DNA from: Bacillota bacterium
GTDB taxonomy: Bacteria > Bacillota > Clostridia > Christensenellales > Aristaeellaceae
Reading direction: 5' to 3'
NCBI GenBank assembly: GCA_023411395.1
Contig: JAEYOV010000034.1
Span: 56,273 to 120,272, forward strand
Length of the DNA stretch: 64,000 bases
Shown here: piece after piece, positions 7,709 through 16,654 of the stretch
Layout of the letters: every line of letters begins with the position of its first letter
How positions within the stretch are numbered: position 1 is the stretch's first letter
Translations under genes and position numbers: made by a program
The notes under the pieces: generated by a model
What the model was told of the DNA's origin: nothing
The model's database searches: none
Seen by the model: the letters and a program-made list of their open reading frames with translations, nothing else

Positions 7709-9922
7709 ATGCTGAAGTTTGATACGGGAACGGGCGGCCTGCAAGATTTTATGATTGAGGAGGCCGCCTTTGACGCCCATTGCCTTGGCGGATACGAGGC
7801 CATTTTCTGCCAGGGGAACGGCTATATGGGGCAGCGCGCCGCGCTGGAGGAGCGGTATGCCGGCCAGACGCGGAACCTGTTTGTGGCGGGTACCTTCGAC
7901 CGCTTTGACGAAGGCGAGGTGACCGAGCTGCCCAACCTGCCGGACCTGACGAATCTGTCCATCCGGGTGGACGGCGTGCCCTTTTCCATGGAGCGGGGCA
8001 TGCTGAAGGAATATTCCCGCCGCCTGAATCTGAAAACGGGGGAACTTAACCGGGATGTGCTCTGGCAGTCCCCGGCGGGAACGCTGCTCAGGTTTTGCTT
8101 CCGCCGGTTTGTTTCCCTTAACCGGGAGCATGTGCTGGGGATGCGGGTGGATATTGCCTGCCTTGCCGGCGCATGCTCCCTGGATATTGACAGCGGCATC
8201 GACGCCACCCAAACCAACGGCGGCACGCAGCACTTTTCCGAGGGGGACAAGCGCCTGCTGAACGGGCGCATCCTGCGCATGACCGAGAAGACGGTGCAAT
8301 CGGGCGTGGTCTGCCGCCTGCATGCCGTCAACACCTATTTCATGGACGGCGAGCCGCTTGCCGCGCGGCGCCTTCCTGTCATCCGCAGGCGGTATCTGGG
8401 GGACAGCGCGTCCTTTTCCCTGGGAAAGGGCCACACGCTGCGGCTGGAGAAGCTTTGCTGCGTTCATACCAGCCGCGATCAATCCGTCCGGGACGGGCGA
8501 AGTGAGATCGAATCCGCCCTTGCCGTTGGCTATGACGGCCTGATGGAGGAAAGCGCGGGCGCCTGGGCCGCCTTTTGGGAGACGGCGGATGTGAAAATTG
8601 TTTCGGAATCGGGCTATGACCAGTTGGCGGTGCGCTTTGCGCTGTACCACATGAACATCATGGTCAACAAGGATGACGATCGCGTGGGGATCGGCGCCAA
8701 GGGCCTCACCGGCGAAGGGTACAAGGGCCATTCCTTCTGGGACACGGAAATCTTCCTCCTGCCCTATTACCTGCTTACCCAGCCGCGGGTTGCCAGAACG
8801 CTGCTCATGTACCGCTACAATACCCTGGAGGGCGCAAGGAGGAAGGCGGTGGAAAACGGGTACCGCGGGGCGATGTACCCCTGGGAATCCGCCTGGACCG
8901 GCGACGGGGAGGTGACGCCGCGCCTGGGCGGCGCGGACATCGTGACGGGGGAGCAGATCCCCATCCTCACGGGGATTTTGGAGCAGCATATTTCCGCCGA
9001 CATCGCCTTTGCCGTCTCACAGTATTACCAGGCGACGGGCGACGCAAGCTTCATGGAATCGTTTGGCAATGAGATCATTCTGGAGACCGCCCGGTTCTGG
9101 GCGAGCCGGGCCGTATGGGACGAGGACAGGAAAGCATATGTGATCCTTGATGTGATCGGCCCGGACGAGTATAAGGAGCATGTGGACAACAACGCCTACA
9201 CCAATTATATGGCATGGCACAACATGCGCCTGGCCCTTGATATCAGGGAGGACGCGGACATCCGCAGGGTGGCGGATGCGCTGTACCTGCCAAAGCCCGG
9301 CGAGCAGGGCATCGTTCCCCAGTTTGACGGTTACCTGTCTCTGAAGCAAATCGATCTTGGCAAGTATAAACAGTCTGGCTCGCTGGGAGAAATCTTCAGG
9401 GACTATAATCTTGATGCGATCAACGGATTGCAGGCGTCCAAGCAGGCCGATGTGCTTTTGCTGATGCTTTTGATGGGTGATCTGTTTGATGAGGAAACCA
9501 AGCGCCGGAATTATGCCTATTATGAAGCGCGCACGCTCCACGATTCCTCCCTCAGCAGGTCCACCCACTGCGTGCTGGCGTGCGATTTGAAGCTTCATGA
9601 TTTGGCCTACAGCTACTTTGCCGGCGCCTGCGCCACCGACCTGCCCAGGGAGGGCGTGCCGGACTCGGAGGCGGGCATCCACAGCGCCGCCATGGGCGGC
9701 ATCTGGCAGTGCGCGGTGTACGGCTTTGGCGGCGTGCGCATCTTGGGAGGCAGGCTGCGCATTTCGCCCCGCCTGCCCGCCGCGTGGGAAAGCCTTTCCT
9801 TCCGCATCGTTTTTGCGGGGCAGCCGCTGGAAGTATCTATCGGCAAGCAAGGCGTCCAGGTGAAGAATTTGGGCGGCCGGCCCGTCCTAGTTACCGTATG
9901 CGGCGAGGAGAAAGAGGTGTAA
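7709..9922 (+). CDS. Glycoside hydrolase family 65 phosphorylase
   Basis: 737 residues, the usual GH65 length, with no signal peptide, so cytoplasmic. The family signatures KGHSFWDTEIF and IGPDEYKEHVDNNAYTN are present; Glu487 in GPDEY is the expected general acid. GH65 enzymes split maltose, trehalose, kojibiose or nigerose with phosphate to beta-glucose 1-phosphate and glucose; which one cannot be decided here. Nine bases after the permease gene, so imported disaccharide would be phosphorolysed directly. No beta-phosphoglucomutase gene is nearby, though it often accompanies these enzymes. Confidence 0.88.
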   Translation: MLKFDTGTGGLQDFMIEEAAFDAHCLGGYEAIFCQGNGYMGQRAALEERYAGQTRNLFVAGTFDRFDEGEVTELPNLPDLTNLSIRVDGVPFSMERGMLKEYSRRLNLKTGELNRDVLWQSPAGTLLRFCFRRFVSLNREHVLGMRVDIACLAGACSLDIDSGIDATQTNGGTQHFSEGDKRLLNGRILRMTEKTVQSGVVCRLHAVNTYFMDGEPLAARRLPVIRRRYLGDSASFSLGKGHTLRLEKLCCVHTSRDQSVRDGRSEIESALAVGYDGLMEESAGAWAAFWETADVKIVSESGYDQLAVRFALYHMNIMVNKDDDRVGIGAKGLTGEGYKGHSFWDTEIFLLPYYLLTQPRVARTLLMYRYNTLEGARRKAVENGYRGAMYPWESAWTGDGEVTPRLGGADIVTGEQIPILTGILEQHISADIAFAVSQYYQATGDASFMESFGNEIILETARFWASRAVWDEDRKAYVILDVIGPDEYKEHVDNNAYTNYMAWHNMRLALDIREDADIRRVADALYLPKPGEQGIVPQFDGYLSLKQIDLGKYKQSGSLGEIFRDYNLDAINGLQASKQADVLLLMLLMGDLFDEETKRRNYAYYEARTLHDSSLSRSTHCVLACDLKLHDLAYSYFAGACATDLPREGVPDSEAGIHSAAMGGIWQCAVYGFGGVRILGGRLRISPRLPAAWESLSFRIVFAGQPLEVSIGKQGVQVKNLGGRPVLVTVCGEEKEV

Positions 9923-10030
9923 TTGCCAGGGAAGAGGGATTCATACCATTAAGAAATTAAAAGAAATAATGCAAGAGTCTCTTGTATACTTTTGCTATTA
10001 TGCGATTATCTCTCGACAATTCCTTTTGCT

Positions 10031-11086
10031 TTATTTGAACTGCCTTCTCCCCAGCTTCACCCCGCAGGATTCCCGTATCACCAGCGTGGCGTCCCGCATG
10101 AGGCAGAAGGGGGCCACCGGGTGGGAGATGGCGGCCAAAAGCTCCGCAATGGCGCTGCGGGCATGCTCCTCCGGGTGCAGGTCGATGGTGGTCAGCGGCG
10201 GGCTCAAATAGGGGGAGAAGAAGGAGTTGTCGCAGCCGATAACCGCCATATCCTGGGGGACGGAAACACCCATCAGCGAAAGCTGCTTCATGGCGCCCAA
10301 AGCCACCAGGTCGTTGAAGGCGATGATGGCTGTGGGCCATTTTTCCCTGGGGAGGCCGGTTAAGAGCTTCAACAGCGCGATTTCCCCGGCCTCGGCAGTA
10401 TAGCCGCCCTCGTGGTGGTAGGCTGTGTCATCCTTGAGGCCGAGTTCCGCCAGCGCGTCCAGAAAGCCGCGGCCCCTGGCGCCGGATAAGCGCACCATGG
10501 AGGAGCCGCCGATGAAAGCGATGCGGTCATGGCCCAGCATGTGCAGATGCTGCACCGCCTGGCGGATGGCGGTTATCAGGTCGTTGTACAGGCAGATGCA
10601 CTCCAGCCCCTCAATGGGCGGGCAGATGGCCACCACGGGCATGTATTTGTGCAGCTCGGAAATGGCGGCGGGCAGGTCCTCGTGCTGGGATTCCACAATG
10701 CCGCCCATGAAGAACGCCCCGTCCAGCCGGCGGCGGATGAGCTGCTCCACCACCTCCCGCTCCACATACTGCCGGCCCTGGGGAAGCTGGTGCAGCCATA
10801 CGTCGTAGCCCCGGCGGCGCGCCTCGTCGTCGGCGGCGCAGTAAAGCCTGGCGTAATAGGGGCTGGATACCTCCGGCAGTATGATGCCTATGATCCCCGT
10901 CTTCCCCTTTTCCAGCCCCCGGGCCACGGAGCTGGGGGCGTATTTGTGGCTGCTGATGACATCGCTTACCTTTCTGAGCGTTTTTTCGCTCACGTTGGGA
11001 TGCCCGGACATCACCCGGGACACGGTGGCGATGGAGACACCGGCTTCCCTGGCGATATCATAGATCGTAACCTGCTTGTTCGTCAT
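10031..11086 (-). CDS. LacI family transcriptional regulator (uronate cluster)
   Basis: 351 residues: LacI helix-turn-helix (TIYDIAREAGVSIATVSRVM) followed by the sugar-sensing domain (HDRIAFIGG, VIGCDNSFFSP). The ATG at 11086 has AAAGGA eight bases upstream; the 18-codon upstream extension is unsupported. Divergent from the operon starting at 11438, with a cre-like 16-base palindrome between the two promoters. Probably repressor of the lyase operon and of itself. Confidence 0.88.
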   Translation of the reverse strand: MTNKQVTIYDIAREAGVSIATVSRVMSGHPNVSEKTLRKVSDVISSHKYAPSSVARGLEKGKTGIIGIILPEVSSPYYARLYCAADDEARRRGYDVWLHQLPQGRQYVEREVVEQLIRRRLDGAFFMGGIVESQHEDLPAAISELHKYMPVVAICPPIEGLECICLYNDLITAIRQAVQHLHMLGHDRIAFIGGSSMVRLSGARGRGFLDALAELGLKDDTAYHHEGGYTAEAGEIALLKLLTGLPREKWPTAIIAFNDLVALGAMKQLSLMGVSVPQDMAVIGCDNSFFSPYLSPPLTTIDLHPEEHARSAIAELLAAISHPVAPFCLMRDATLVIRESCGVKLGRRQFK

Positions 11087-11131
11087 AGGGCATTCCTTTC
11101 CGTCGCGGCCCAATGGCGGCCGGCTGCATCC

Positions 11132-11284
11132 ATTATACATGAAAGGGCCGCCGCTGGCAATAAGAAATTGTAAGCGATTACAACCAATGTTTCAATTTTC
11201 GGCGTGTGTACTCCGCGTCCAAAGCCGGAATATATGGCAAATATGAAATTATGTGTTGACATCATATGGTGCGGATTGTATAAT
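11132..11284. promoter_or_regulatory. Divergent promoters with cre-like LacI-family operator
   Basis: Minus: TTGCCA (11155-11160), N17, TATAAT (11132-11137). Plus: TTGACA (11256-11261), N17, TATAAT (11279-11284), both near consensus. TTGTAAGCGATTACAA at 11168-11183 contains TGTAAGCGATTACA, which fits the CcpA cre consensus TGWNANCGNTNWCA at every fixed position. It may serve the local LacI protein, CcpA or both. Confidence 0.8.
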
Positions 11285-11437
11285 AAGGCCACAAAGAGAG
11301 GGGCTGGAGGAGCGCGGGAGGAAGAAAAACACTGAAAGAATTTTCAATATGAAATGACTTGTTTCAATGTTTTTCTTTCAACCGCCCGAAGGCCGCTGTC
11401 GGGCCCGGGAACATCCATAACAAAAGGAGGATATTTC

Positions 11438-12706
11438 ATGAAAAAGGTTGTTGCTCTGCTGCTGGCTGTTCTGATGGTAGCAACGCTGCTGCCCACCATG
11501 GCCGTCGCCCAGGAAAAGAAGGTGCTGACCGTCAAGACCTGGGATGTCAACGCCGGTTCCGCCGCGTACCTTGCCGCCACCGAGGCCGCCTTTGAGGCCG
11601 CTTTCCCGGATGTGGACCTGCAATATGTGGACACGGCCTCCCAGGAGTACGCCATTCTGGTAGCCGCAAGCCTGGCCGGCGGCGACACCACCGACGTGTT
11701 CGACGTCAAGGAAGTGCGCGATCTGCAGAACTGGATCGCCCAGGGCTACGTGGAGAGCCTGGAAGACTACATCGCCGCCGGCAGCTACGACCTTGCGCCG
11801 TATGTGGGCATGGAAAAGTACTACCGCGGCCCCGATGAGGCAATCTACGCGCTGCCTTACCGCTCCGACTTCTGGGTGCTGTACTACAACAAGACGCTGT
11901 TTGACAAGGCCGGTGTTGCCTATCCCACCGCCGACATGACCTGGGACCAGTACGCTGAATTGGCCAAGCAGATGACCTCCGGCGAAGGCGTGGACAAGAT
12001 CTACGGCGCCCACTACCACACCTGGCTATCCTGCGTGGCCAACTGGGCCGTGTGCGATGGTGTGAACACCCTGGCCGACCGCGAATACGGCGACCTGAAA
12101 TACTTCTATGACCTGAACCAGGCTTTGGAAGAAGCGGGCGCGGTCATGGAGTACACCGAGCTTCGGGCCTCCGGCCTGCATTACCGCAACGCCTTTGAGC
12201 AGGGCAACATCGCCATGCTGCCCATGGGCTCCTGGCTCATCGGCTCCCTGATCTCAGACAAGGCCGCCGGCAACTTCGACTTTGACTGGGGCATTACCGC
12301 CGTTCCCCATCTGGAAGGCGTAGCCGCCGGTTCCTCCTTCGGCTCCATCACCGGCGCTGCCATCAACAAGAATTCCGCCAACAAGGACCTGGCCTGGCAG
12401 TTCGTATCCTGGCGCTGCTCCGAGGAAGGCGCCAAGGCCATCGCCGCCCTGGGCACCCGCCCCGCCTATGTGTCTGAAGAAATCGCCGCTACCCTGGCTA
12501 CCGTGGAGGGCTTCCCCCAGGATGATATGAGCAAGGCCGCGTTGATCCCCGCCGCCGTGAGCATCGAATGGCCCGTGGTGGAAAGGGTCAGCGAGATTCA
12601 GACCATCCTCAACGAGGAGCATACCAACATCATGTCCCGCAGCGTCACCGTGGAAGAGGGCATTGACAACATGAACACCCGCGTGGCGGAACTGTTTGGG
12701 GAGTAA
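11438..12706 (+). CDS. Extracellular solute-binding protein (uronate operon)
   Basis: 422 residues, sugar-binding protein family 1. ATG at 11438 follows AAAGGAGG. The signal peptide ends around AVA-Q (residue about 26) and has no cysteine, so unlike the 4567 protein it is not a lipoprotein; it must be retained another way or be released. Motifs such as YYNKTLFDKAG are normal for the family. First gene of the six-gene operon. Confidence 0.88.
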   Translation: MKKVVALLLAVLMVATLLPTMAVAQEKKVLTVKTWDVNAGSAAYLAATEAAFEAAFPDVDLQYVDTASQEYAILVAASLAGGDTTDVFDVKEVRDLQNWIAQGYVESLEDYIAAGSYDLAPYVGMEKYYRGPDEAIYALPYRSDFWVLYYNKTLFDKAGVAYPTADMTWDQYAELAKQMTSGEGVDKIYGAHYHTWLSCVANWAVCDGVNTLADREYGDLKYFYDLNQALEEAGAVMEYTELRASGLHYRNAFEQGNIAMLPMGSWLIGSLISDKAAGNFDFDWGITAVPHLEGVAAGSSFGSITGAAINKNSANKDLAWQFVSWRCSEEGAKAIAALGTRPAYVSEEIAATLATVEGFPQDDMSKAALIPAAVSIEWPVVERVSEIQTILNEEHTNIMSRSVTVEEGIDNMNTRVAELFGE

Positions 12707-12747
12707 GCAACTAGAAAAGTACTTCCTTTATCAGTAAAACCCGGGGG

Positions 12748-12980
12748 AGCAACGAGGGGGCTGTAGCCCCCTCGTTTGTAATCCGAAACCAGCGACAGGC
12801 TTCGCCTGCTTTTTGGGGCGTTGCATAGTCCCTATTTCCAGCGAAGCCATAAAAGGGCAACGCCCCGGTGGTTTCGGAGGATTTCGAAGAAATCCTTTCC
12901 TTACACGATTCACTGGCCGCAAAGCCGCAGGCTTTGCAAGTGAATCGTGCAAAATCAACCAAATGCTTTGCATTTGGTTG
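12748..12980 (+). repeat. Structured intergenic element, copy A
   Basis: Between binding protein and permease genes. Hairpins in order: 12751-12776 (CGAGGGGGC arms); CCGAAACCA (12783-12791) with TGGTTTCGG (12869-12877), enclosing GGGGCGTTGC/GCAACGCCCC (12815-12866); GGATTTC-GAA-GAAATCC (12879-12895); CACGATTCACT/AGTGAATCGTG (12904-12949) enclosing GCAAAGCC-GCA-GGCTTTGC; and AACCAAATGC-TTT-GCATTTGGTT (12957-12979). The order, the loop motif CAGCGACA and the CGGTG before the 3' strand recur in copy B at 59935 with different stem bases. Not coding as far as I can see. Confidence 0.75.
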
Positions 12981-13003
12981 AACTCCGAAGGAGGTATGCC
13001 TTC

Positions 13004-13945
13004 ATGGCGCAAAACGCCGCACCGGCGCTTATCACAAAGCGCAAGCGCAGCAAGCAGGAGATCAAAAGGGCGCTCATCGCTTATTCCTTTCTTGCGCCCA
13101 ATTTTCTGGGTTTTTTGATTTTTACACTGGTGCCGGTACTGTTTTCCGTCTCCCTGGCGTTTATGAACTGGAACGGTGGACCCGTCGGCAATATTACCTG
13201 GGCAGGGTTCAATAACTTCGCCACGATCTTCAAGAATTTCGATTTGAGCAAATCGGACCTTGGCATTGCGCTGAGGAATACCGTTGTGTATACGGCCGTT
13301 ACCGTGCCGCTCACCATTGCCTGCGCCCTGGCGCTGGCCATGGTGCTGAACAGGGCGGCAAGGTCCGCCAAAGTGCTTCGTGTGGTGTTCTTCTTTCCGT
13401 ATGTGGCCTCCATTGTGGCTGTCTGCACCTGCTGGAACTACCTGCTGATGAAGTTCGGCCCCGTCAACCAGTTCCTGTCCGTTTTCGGCATCAACATCGG
13501 CAAGTCCTGGACATCCAGCAAGGACCATGCCATCCTGGCCATCATCCTGGTCAGCGTCTGGCGCAGCGCGGGGTATTACATGGTGATGTACTTGGCCGGC
13601 TTGCAGGGCGTTCCCAGGGAATTGTACGAGGCCGCCACGGTGGACGGCGCCAACGGCTGGCAGCGGTTCTGGAAGGTCACTTTCCCCATGCTGACCCCCA
13701 CCACATTCTTTGTATCCATCATGATGGTCATCAGCTGCTTCAAAATTTACGACATTGTGGCCGTCATGACCGAGGGCGGCCCGGGCCGCTCCACGCTGAT
13801 GCTGGTTTACCATATTTATACCCTGAGCTTCACCCAGATCAAGTACGGCGTTGCCAGCGCCGTGGCCATGGTGCTGTTTGCCATCGTGCTGTGCGTAACC
13901 ATCGTCCAGTTCCGCGCGGAAAAAAGATGGGTTAATTACATGTGA
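13004..13945 (+). CDS. Sugar ABC transporter permease (first, uronate operon)
   Basis: 313 residues, CUT1 MalF-type permease with about six helices (the first near LAPNFLGFLIFTLVPVLF) and EAA loop ELYEAATVDGANGWQRF. ATG at 13004 lies nine bases after AAGGAGG; the frame upstream runs into repeat element A and is not translated sequence. Pairs with the permease at 13962. Confidence 0.88.
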   Translation: MAQNAAPALITKRKRSKQEIKRALIAYSFLAPNFLGFLIFTLVPVLFSVSLAFMNWNGGPVGNITWAGFNNFATIFKNFDLSKSDLGIALRNTVVYTAVTVPLTIACALALAMVLNRAARSAKVLRVVFFFPYVASIVAVCTCWNYLLMKFGPVNQFLSVFGINIGKSWTSSKDHAILAIILVSVWRSAGYYMVMYLAGLQGVPRELYEAATVDGANGWQRFWKVTFPMLTPTTFFVSIMMVISCFKIYDIVAVMTEGGPGRSTLMLVYHIYTLSFTQIKYGVASAVAMVLFAIVLCVTIVQFRAEKRWVNYM

Positions 13946-13961
13946 GAAAGGAGGCAGACCC

Positions 13962-14825
13962 ATGACGACAACAACTGTTCAAGTACCTCACAGGCAGATA
14001 TCGACGCTGAAGATAGCGGGAAAAGTGATCCTGTACATTGCTCTGGCCCTTTTGGCCTGCCTGGCTCTGCTTCCTTTCGTTTGGATGATTTCCTCCTCCC
14101 TGAAGCTGGACAGGGATGTGTTCCGCTATCCCATCGAATGGATTCCCTCCGTGCGCCATTGGGAAAATTTTGTGCTCATCTGGCAAAGGGTGCCGCTGCT
14201 AACCTATTTCAAAAACACCACGTTTGTCACCCTGATGGTCACCTTCATGCAGCTTTTGACCTCCTCCTTCGCGGCCTATGCCTTTGCCAAGCTGCGCTTT
14301 CCGGGGCGGGATGTGCTGTTCCTTTGCTATATCGGCACCATCGCCGTGCCCTGGCAGGTATATATGCTGCCCCAGTTCATCATGATGCGGGGCATCGGCC
14401 TTTTCGATACGCCCTGGGCGCTGGTGGTGCTCCAGTCCTTTTCCGCCTTCGGCGTGTTCCTCATGCGCCAGTTTTACCTGGGCATCCCGAATGAACTCAA
14501 TGAGGCGGCGCGCATCGACGGGCTCAGCGAATACGGCATCTGGGGGCGCATCATCCTGCCCCTGGCTACGCCGGCACTTGCCACGCTCACCATTTTCACC
14601 TTCGTCAACACCTGGAACGATTTCATGGGCCCGCTGATTTACCTGGCCACCGATGCCAACAAGACCATCCAGGTGGGCCTGCGCCGCTTCATTCAGCAGT
14701 ATACCAGCGACTACCACCTGATCATGGCAGCCTCCCTGTGCTCCCTGATCCCTGTGACCATCGTGTTTCTGTTCCTGCAGCGGTATTTTATCGAAGGCAT
14801 ATCAACCACAGGCTTGAAAGGCTGA
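13962..14825 (+). CDS. Sugar ABC transporter permease (second, uronate operon)
   Basis: 287 residues, CUT1 MalG-type permease with EAA loop ELNEAARIDGLSEYGIW. GAAAGGAGG precedes the start, and the lyase gene begins two bases after its stop. No ATPase gene in the operon, so a shared MsmX-like ATPase is assumed. Confidence 0.9.
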   Translation: MTTTTVQVPHRQISTLKIAGKVILYIALALLACLALLPFVWMISSSLKLDRDVFRYPIEWIPSVRHWENFVLIWQRVPLLTYFKNTTFVTLMVTFMQLLTSSFAAYAFAKLRFPGRDVLFLCYIGTIAVPWQVYMLPQFIMMRGIGLFDTPWALVVLQSFSAFGVFLMRQFYLGIPNELNEAARIDGLSEYGIWGRIILPLATPALATLTIFTFVNTWNDFMGPLIYLATDANKTIQVGLRRFIQQYTSDYHLIMAASLCSLIPVTIVFLFLQRYFIEGISTTGLKG

Positions 14826-14827
14826 CT

Positions 14828-16654
14828 ATGTTTACAGAGTACCTGGAGCGAACCGGCCTTCGCGCATTGTTCGCGCCCCGTGGCAAGCGCCTGCCCATCC
14901 CCCCGGCGTCAAACCGGGCCGCCTGGGAAGCCATACCCGCCGCCATGCGGGAGGAGATTTTGGCCGCGGCCCGGGAACAGCTTGATGTACCTTACCCGCC
15001 CCTTACCGCCACGCAGTTTTTGAGCTTTGTGCGCACGGGGGACAGGGTAGCGTATGAAACGCCCTATTTCACCCGCCGCCGGATGCTGCTATGTGCCATG
15101 CTGGCCGAGTGCATTGAGTTAAGCGGCGCGTACATCGATCAGGTGGTGAATGGCCTGTGGTGCATCTGCGAGGAAAGCTTCTGGGGCATAAGCGCCCACA
15201 ACGGCTCCTCCCACTTGGGCATGCGCCCCATATCGGAGCGGCCACTGCCGGATGTTGAAAATCCCTACATCGACCTGTTCGCCGCCCAGACATCTTCCCT
15301 TCTGCTCTGGACCTGCCATCTTCTGAGCGACAAGCTGGACGCGGTCACGCCTTTGATCGTCCGCCGCGTTTTTTTGGAGGCGGAGCGGCGGATCGTGAAG
15401 CCCTTCTTCCATCACGACGATTTCTGGTGGATGGGCATGATCCGCAGCGATGTGAACAACTGGACGCCCTGGATCCTGTCCAACGTCATCTCCTCCCTGC
15501 TTTTGCTGGACATGGACGACACCCGCTTGGAAGAGGGCGTCACACGCGCCATGCGCATGCTGGACAGCTATCTTGCCGTGATGCCGCAAGACGGCGGCTG
15601 CGACGAGGGCGTAAGCTACTGGAACATGGCGGGCGGCTCGCTGCTGGATTGTCTTGAGCACATCCATTACCTCACGGCCGGCCGGGCGGACTTTTACGGG
15701 GACCGGCACATCAAAGCCATCGGCGCGTTCCCATATCACGCTCATATTGCCGGGCCGTACTTCTGGAATTTCGCCGACTGCGACGCCAAGCCCGTCCTGG
15801 ACGGTGAGCGGGTATACCGCTACGGCGTGCGTACCGGGCAGCAAAGCCTTGCAGCATTGGGCATGGAGATTGCCGCAAAGGCAGAAGGCATCTTGCCCAA
15901 GGATACGCCGGAAACCTACCGCGTGCTGTGCAAGCTGTTTTTCCCTGTTCCCAAAGCGCAGGCGGAATGCGCCGGGGCGGATGCGGTCATTTTGCCCGAT
16001 CTGCAAATTTGGGCTTCCCGGAGGGACGGCCTGTACGCCGCCGTAAAGGGCGGCCACAACGGGGAAAACCACAACCACAACGATGTGGGCAGCTTTCTGT
16101 TGTACGCGGATGGGGAGCCCCAAATCGTGGACGCCGGCAACCTGGTATACACCGCCAAAACCTTCGGGCCGGAGCGGTATACGCTGTGGAACACAAGGAG
16201 CATGAACCATAATGTGCCCATGGTCGCGGGCTTTGAGCAGCAGCCGGGCCGGGAATACGCGGCCAGGGACGTATCCATCGCCGGAAACGGAATCTCCCTG
16301 GACATGGCGGGGGCGTACCCCAGGGAAGCAGGTGTGCTCTCCCTTGCCCGCCGGGCTTATTGGGAAGGGGAACGCCTTATCATTACCGATACGGTGAGGC
16401 TTTCCGCCGCCGCGCCTGTAACCTGGGTCTTTCTGTTCCGCAGCCGGCCGGAAATAGCGCCGGGTCTTTTGCAAACAGAAAAAATTACCCTGCGCTTTGA
16501 TGAATCCCTGCAAGCAGGCTGCGAAGAAATTCCCGTCACCGATAAACGCATGGCGCGGAATTTCCCCGGCAGCCTGTGGCGGGTGACGCTTTCGCCGCCG
16601 GAATGCACCGATCAGTCCCGCTTTTTTGAAATCGCCAGGAGGATGCCGCAATGA
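14828..16654 (+). CDS. Heparinase II/III-like polysaccharide lyase
   Basis: 608 residues without a signal peptide, so cytoplasmic. An alpha-helical N-terminal region (VNNWTPWILSNV, DEGVSYW) is followed by a heparinase II/III C-terminal domain with ENHNHNDVGSF near residue 420 and SMNHNVPMV. These are family hallmarks including the lyase histidine. Lyases of this kind cleave uronic-acid glycans by beta-elimination, leaving an unsaturated uronyl end. The GH88 gene at 18428 would remove that residue, which supports the call. Exact glycan (heparin-like, alginate or other) undetermined. Overlaps the next gene by 4 bases. Confidence 0.8.
   Translation: MFTEYLERTGLRALFAPRGKRLPIPPASNRAAWEAIPAAMREEILAAAREQLDVPYPPLTATQFLSFVRTGDRVAYETPYFTRRRMLLCAMLAECIELSGAYIDQVVNGLWCICEESFWGISAHNGSSHLGMRPISERPLPDVENPYIDLFAAQTSSLLLWTCHLLSDKLDAVTPLIVRRVFLEAERRIVKPFFHHDDFWWMGMIRSDVNNWTPWILSNVISSLLLLDMDDTRLEEGVTRAMRMLDSYLAVMPQDGGCDEGVSYWNMAGGSLLDCLEHIHYLTAGRADFYGDRHIKAIGAFPYHAHIAGPYFWNFADCDAKPVLDGERVYRYGVRTGQQSLAALGMEIAAKAEGILPKDTPETYRVLCKLFFPVPKAQAECAGADAVILPDLQIWASRRDGLYAAVKGGHNGENHNHNDVGSFLLYADGEPQIVDAGNLVYTAKTFGPERYTLWNTRSMNHNVPMVAGFEQQPGREYAARDVSIAGNGISLDMAGAYPREAGVLSLARRAYWEGERLIITDTVRLSAAAPVTWVFLFRSRPEIAPGLLQTEKITLRFDESLQAGCEEIPVTDKRMARNFPGSLWRVTLSPPECTDQSRFFEIARRMPQ

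Noticed and set aside
6992..8989. 665-codon open frame on the minus strand
   Set aside because: Antisense to the permease and GH65 genes, which have clear motifs; composition is the mirror image of a GC-rich gene.
12731..13963. 410-codon minus-strand frame over the permease
   Set aside because: Crosses repeat element A and the real permease; no domain motif.
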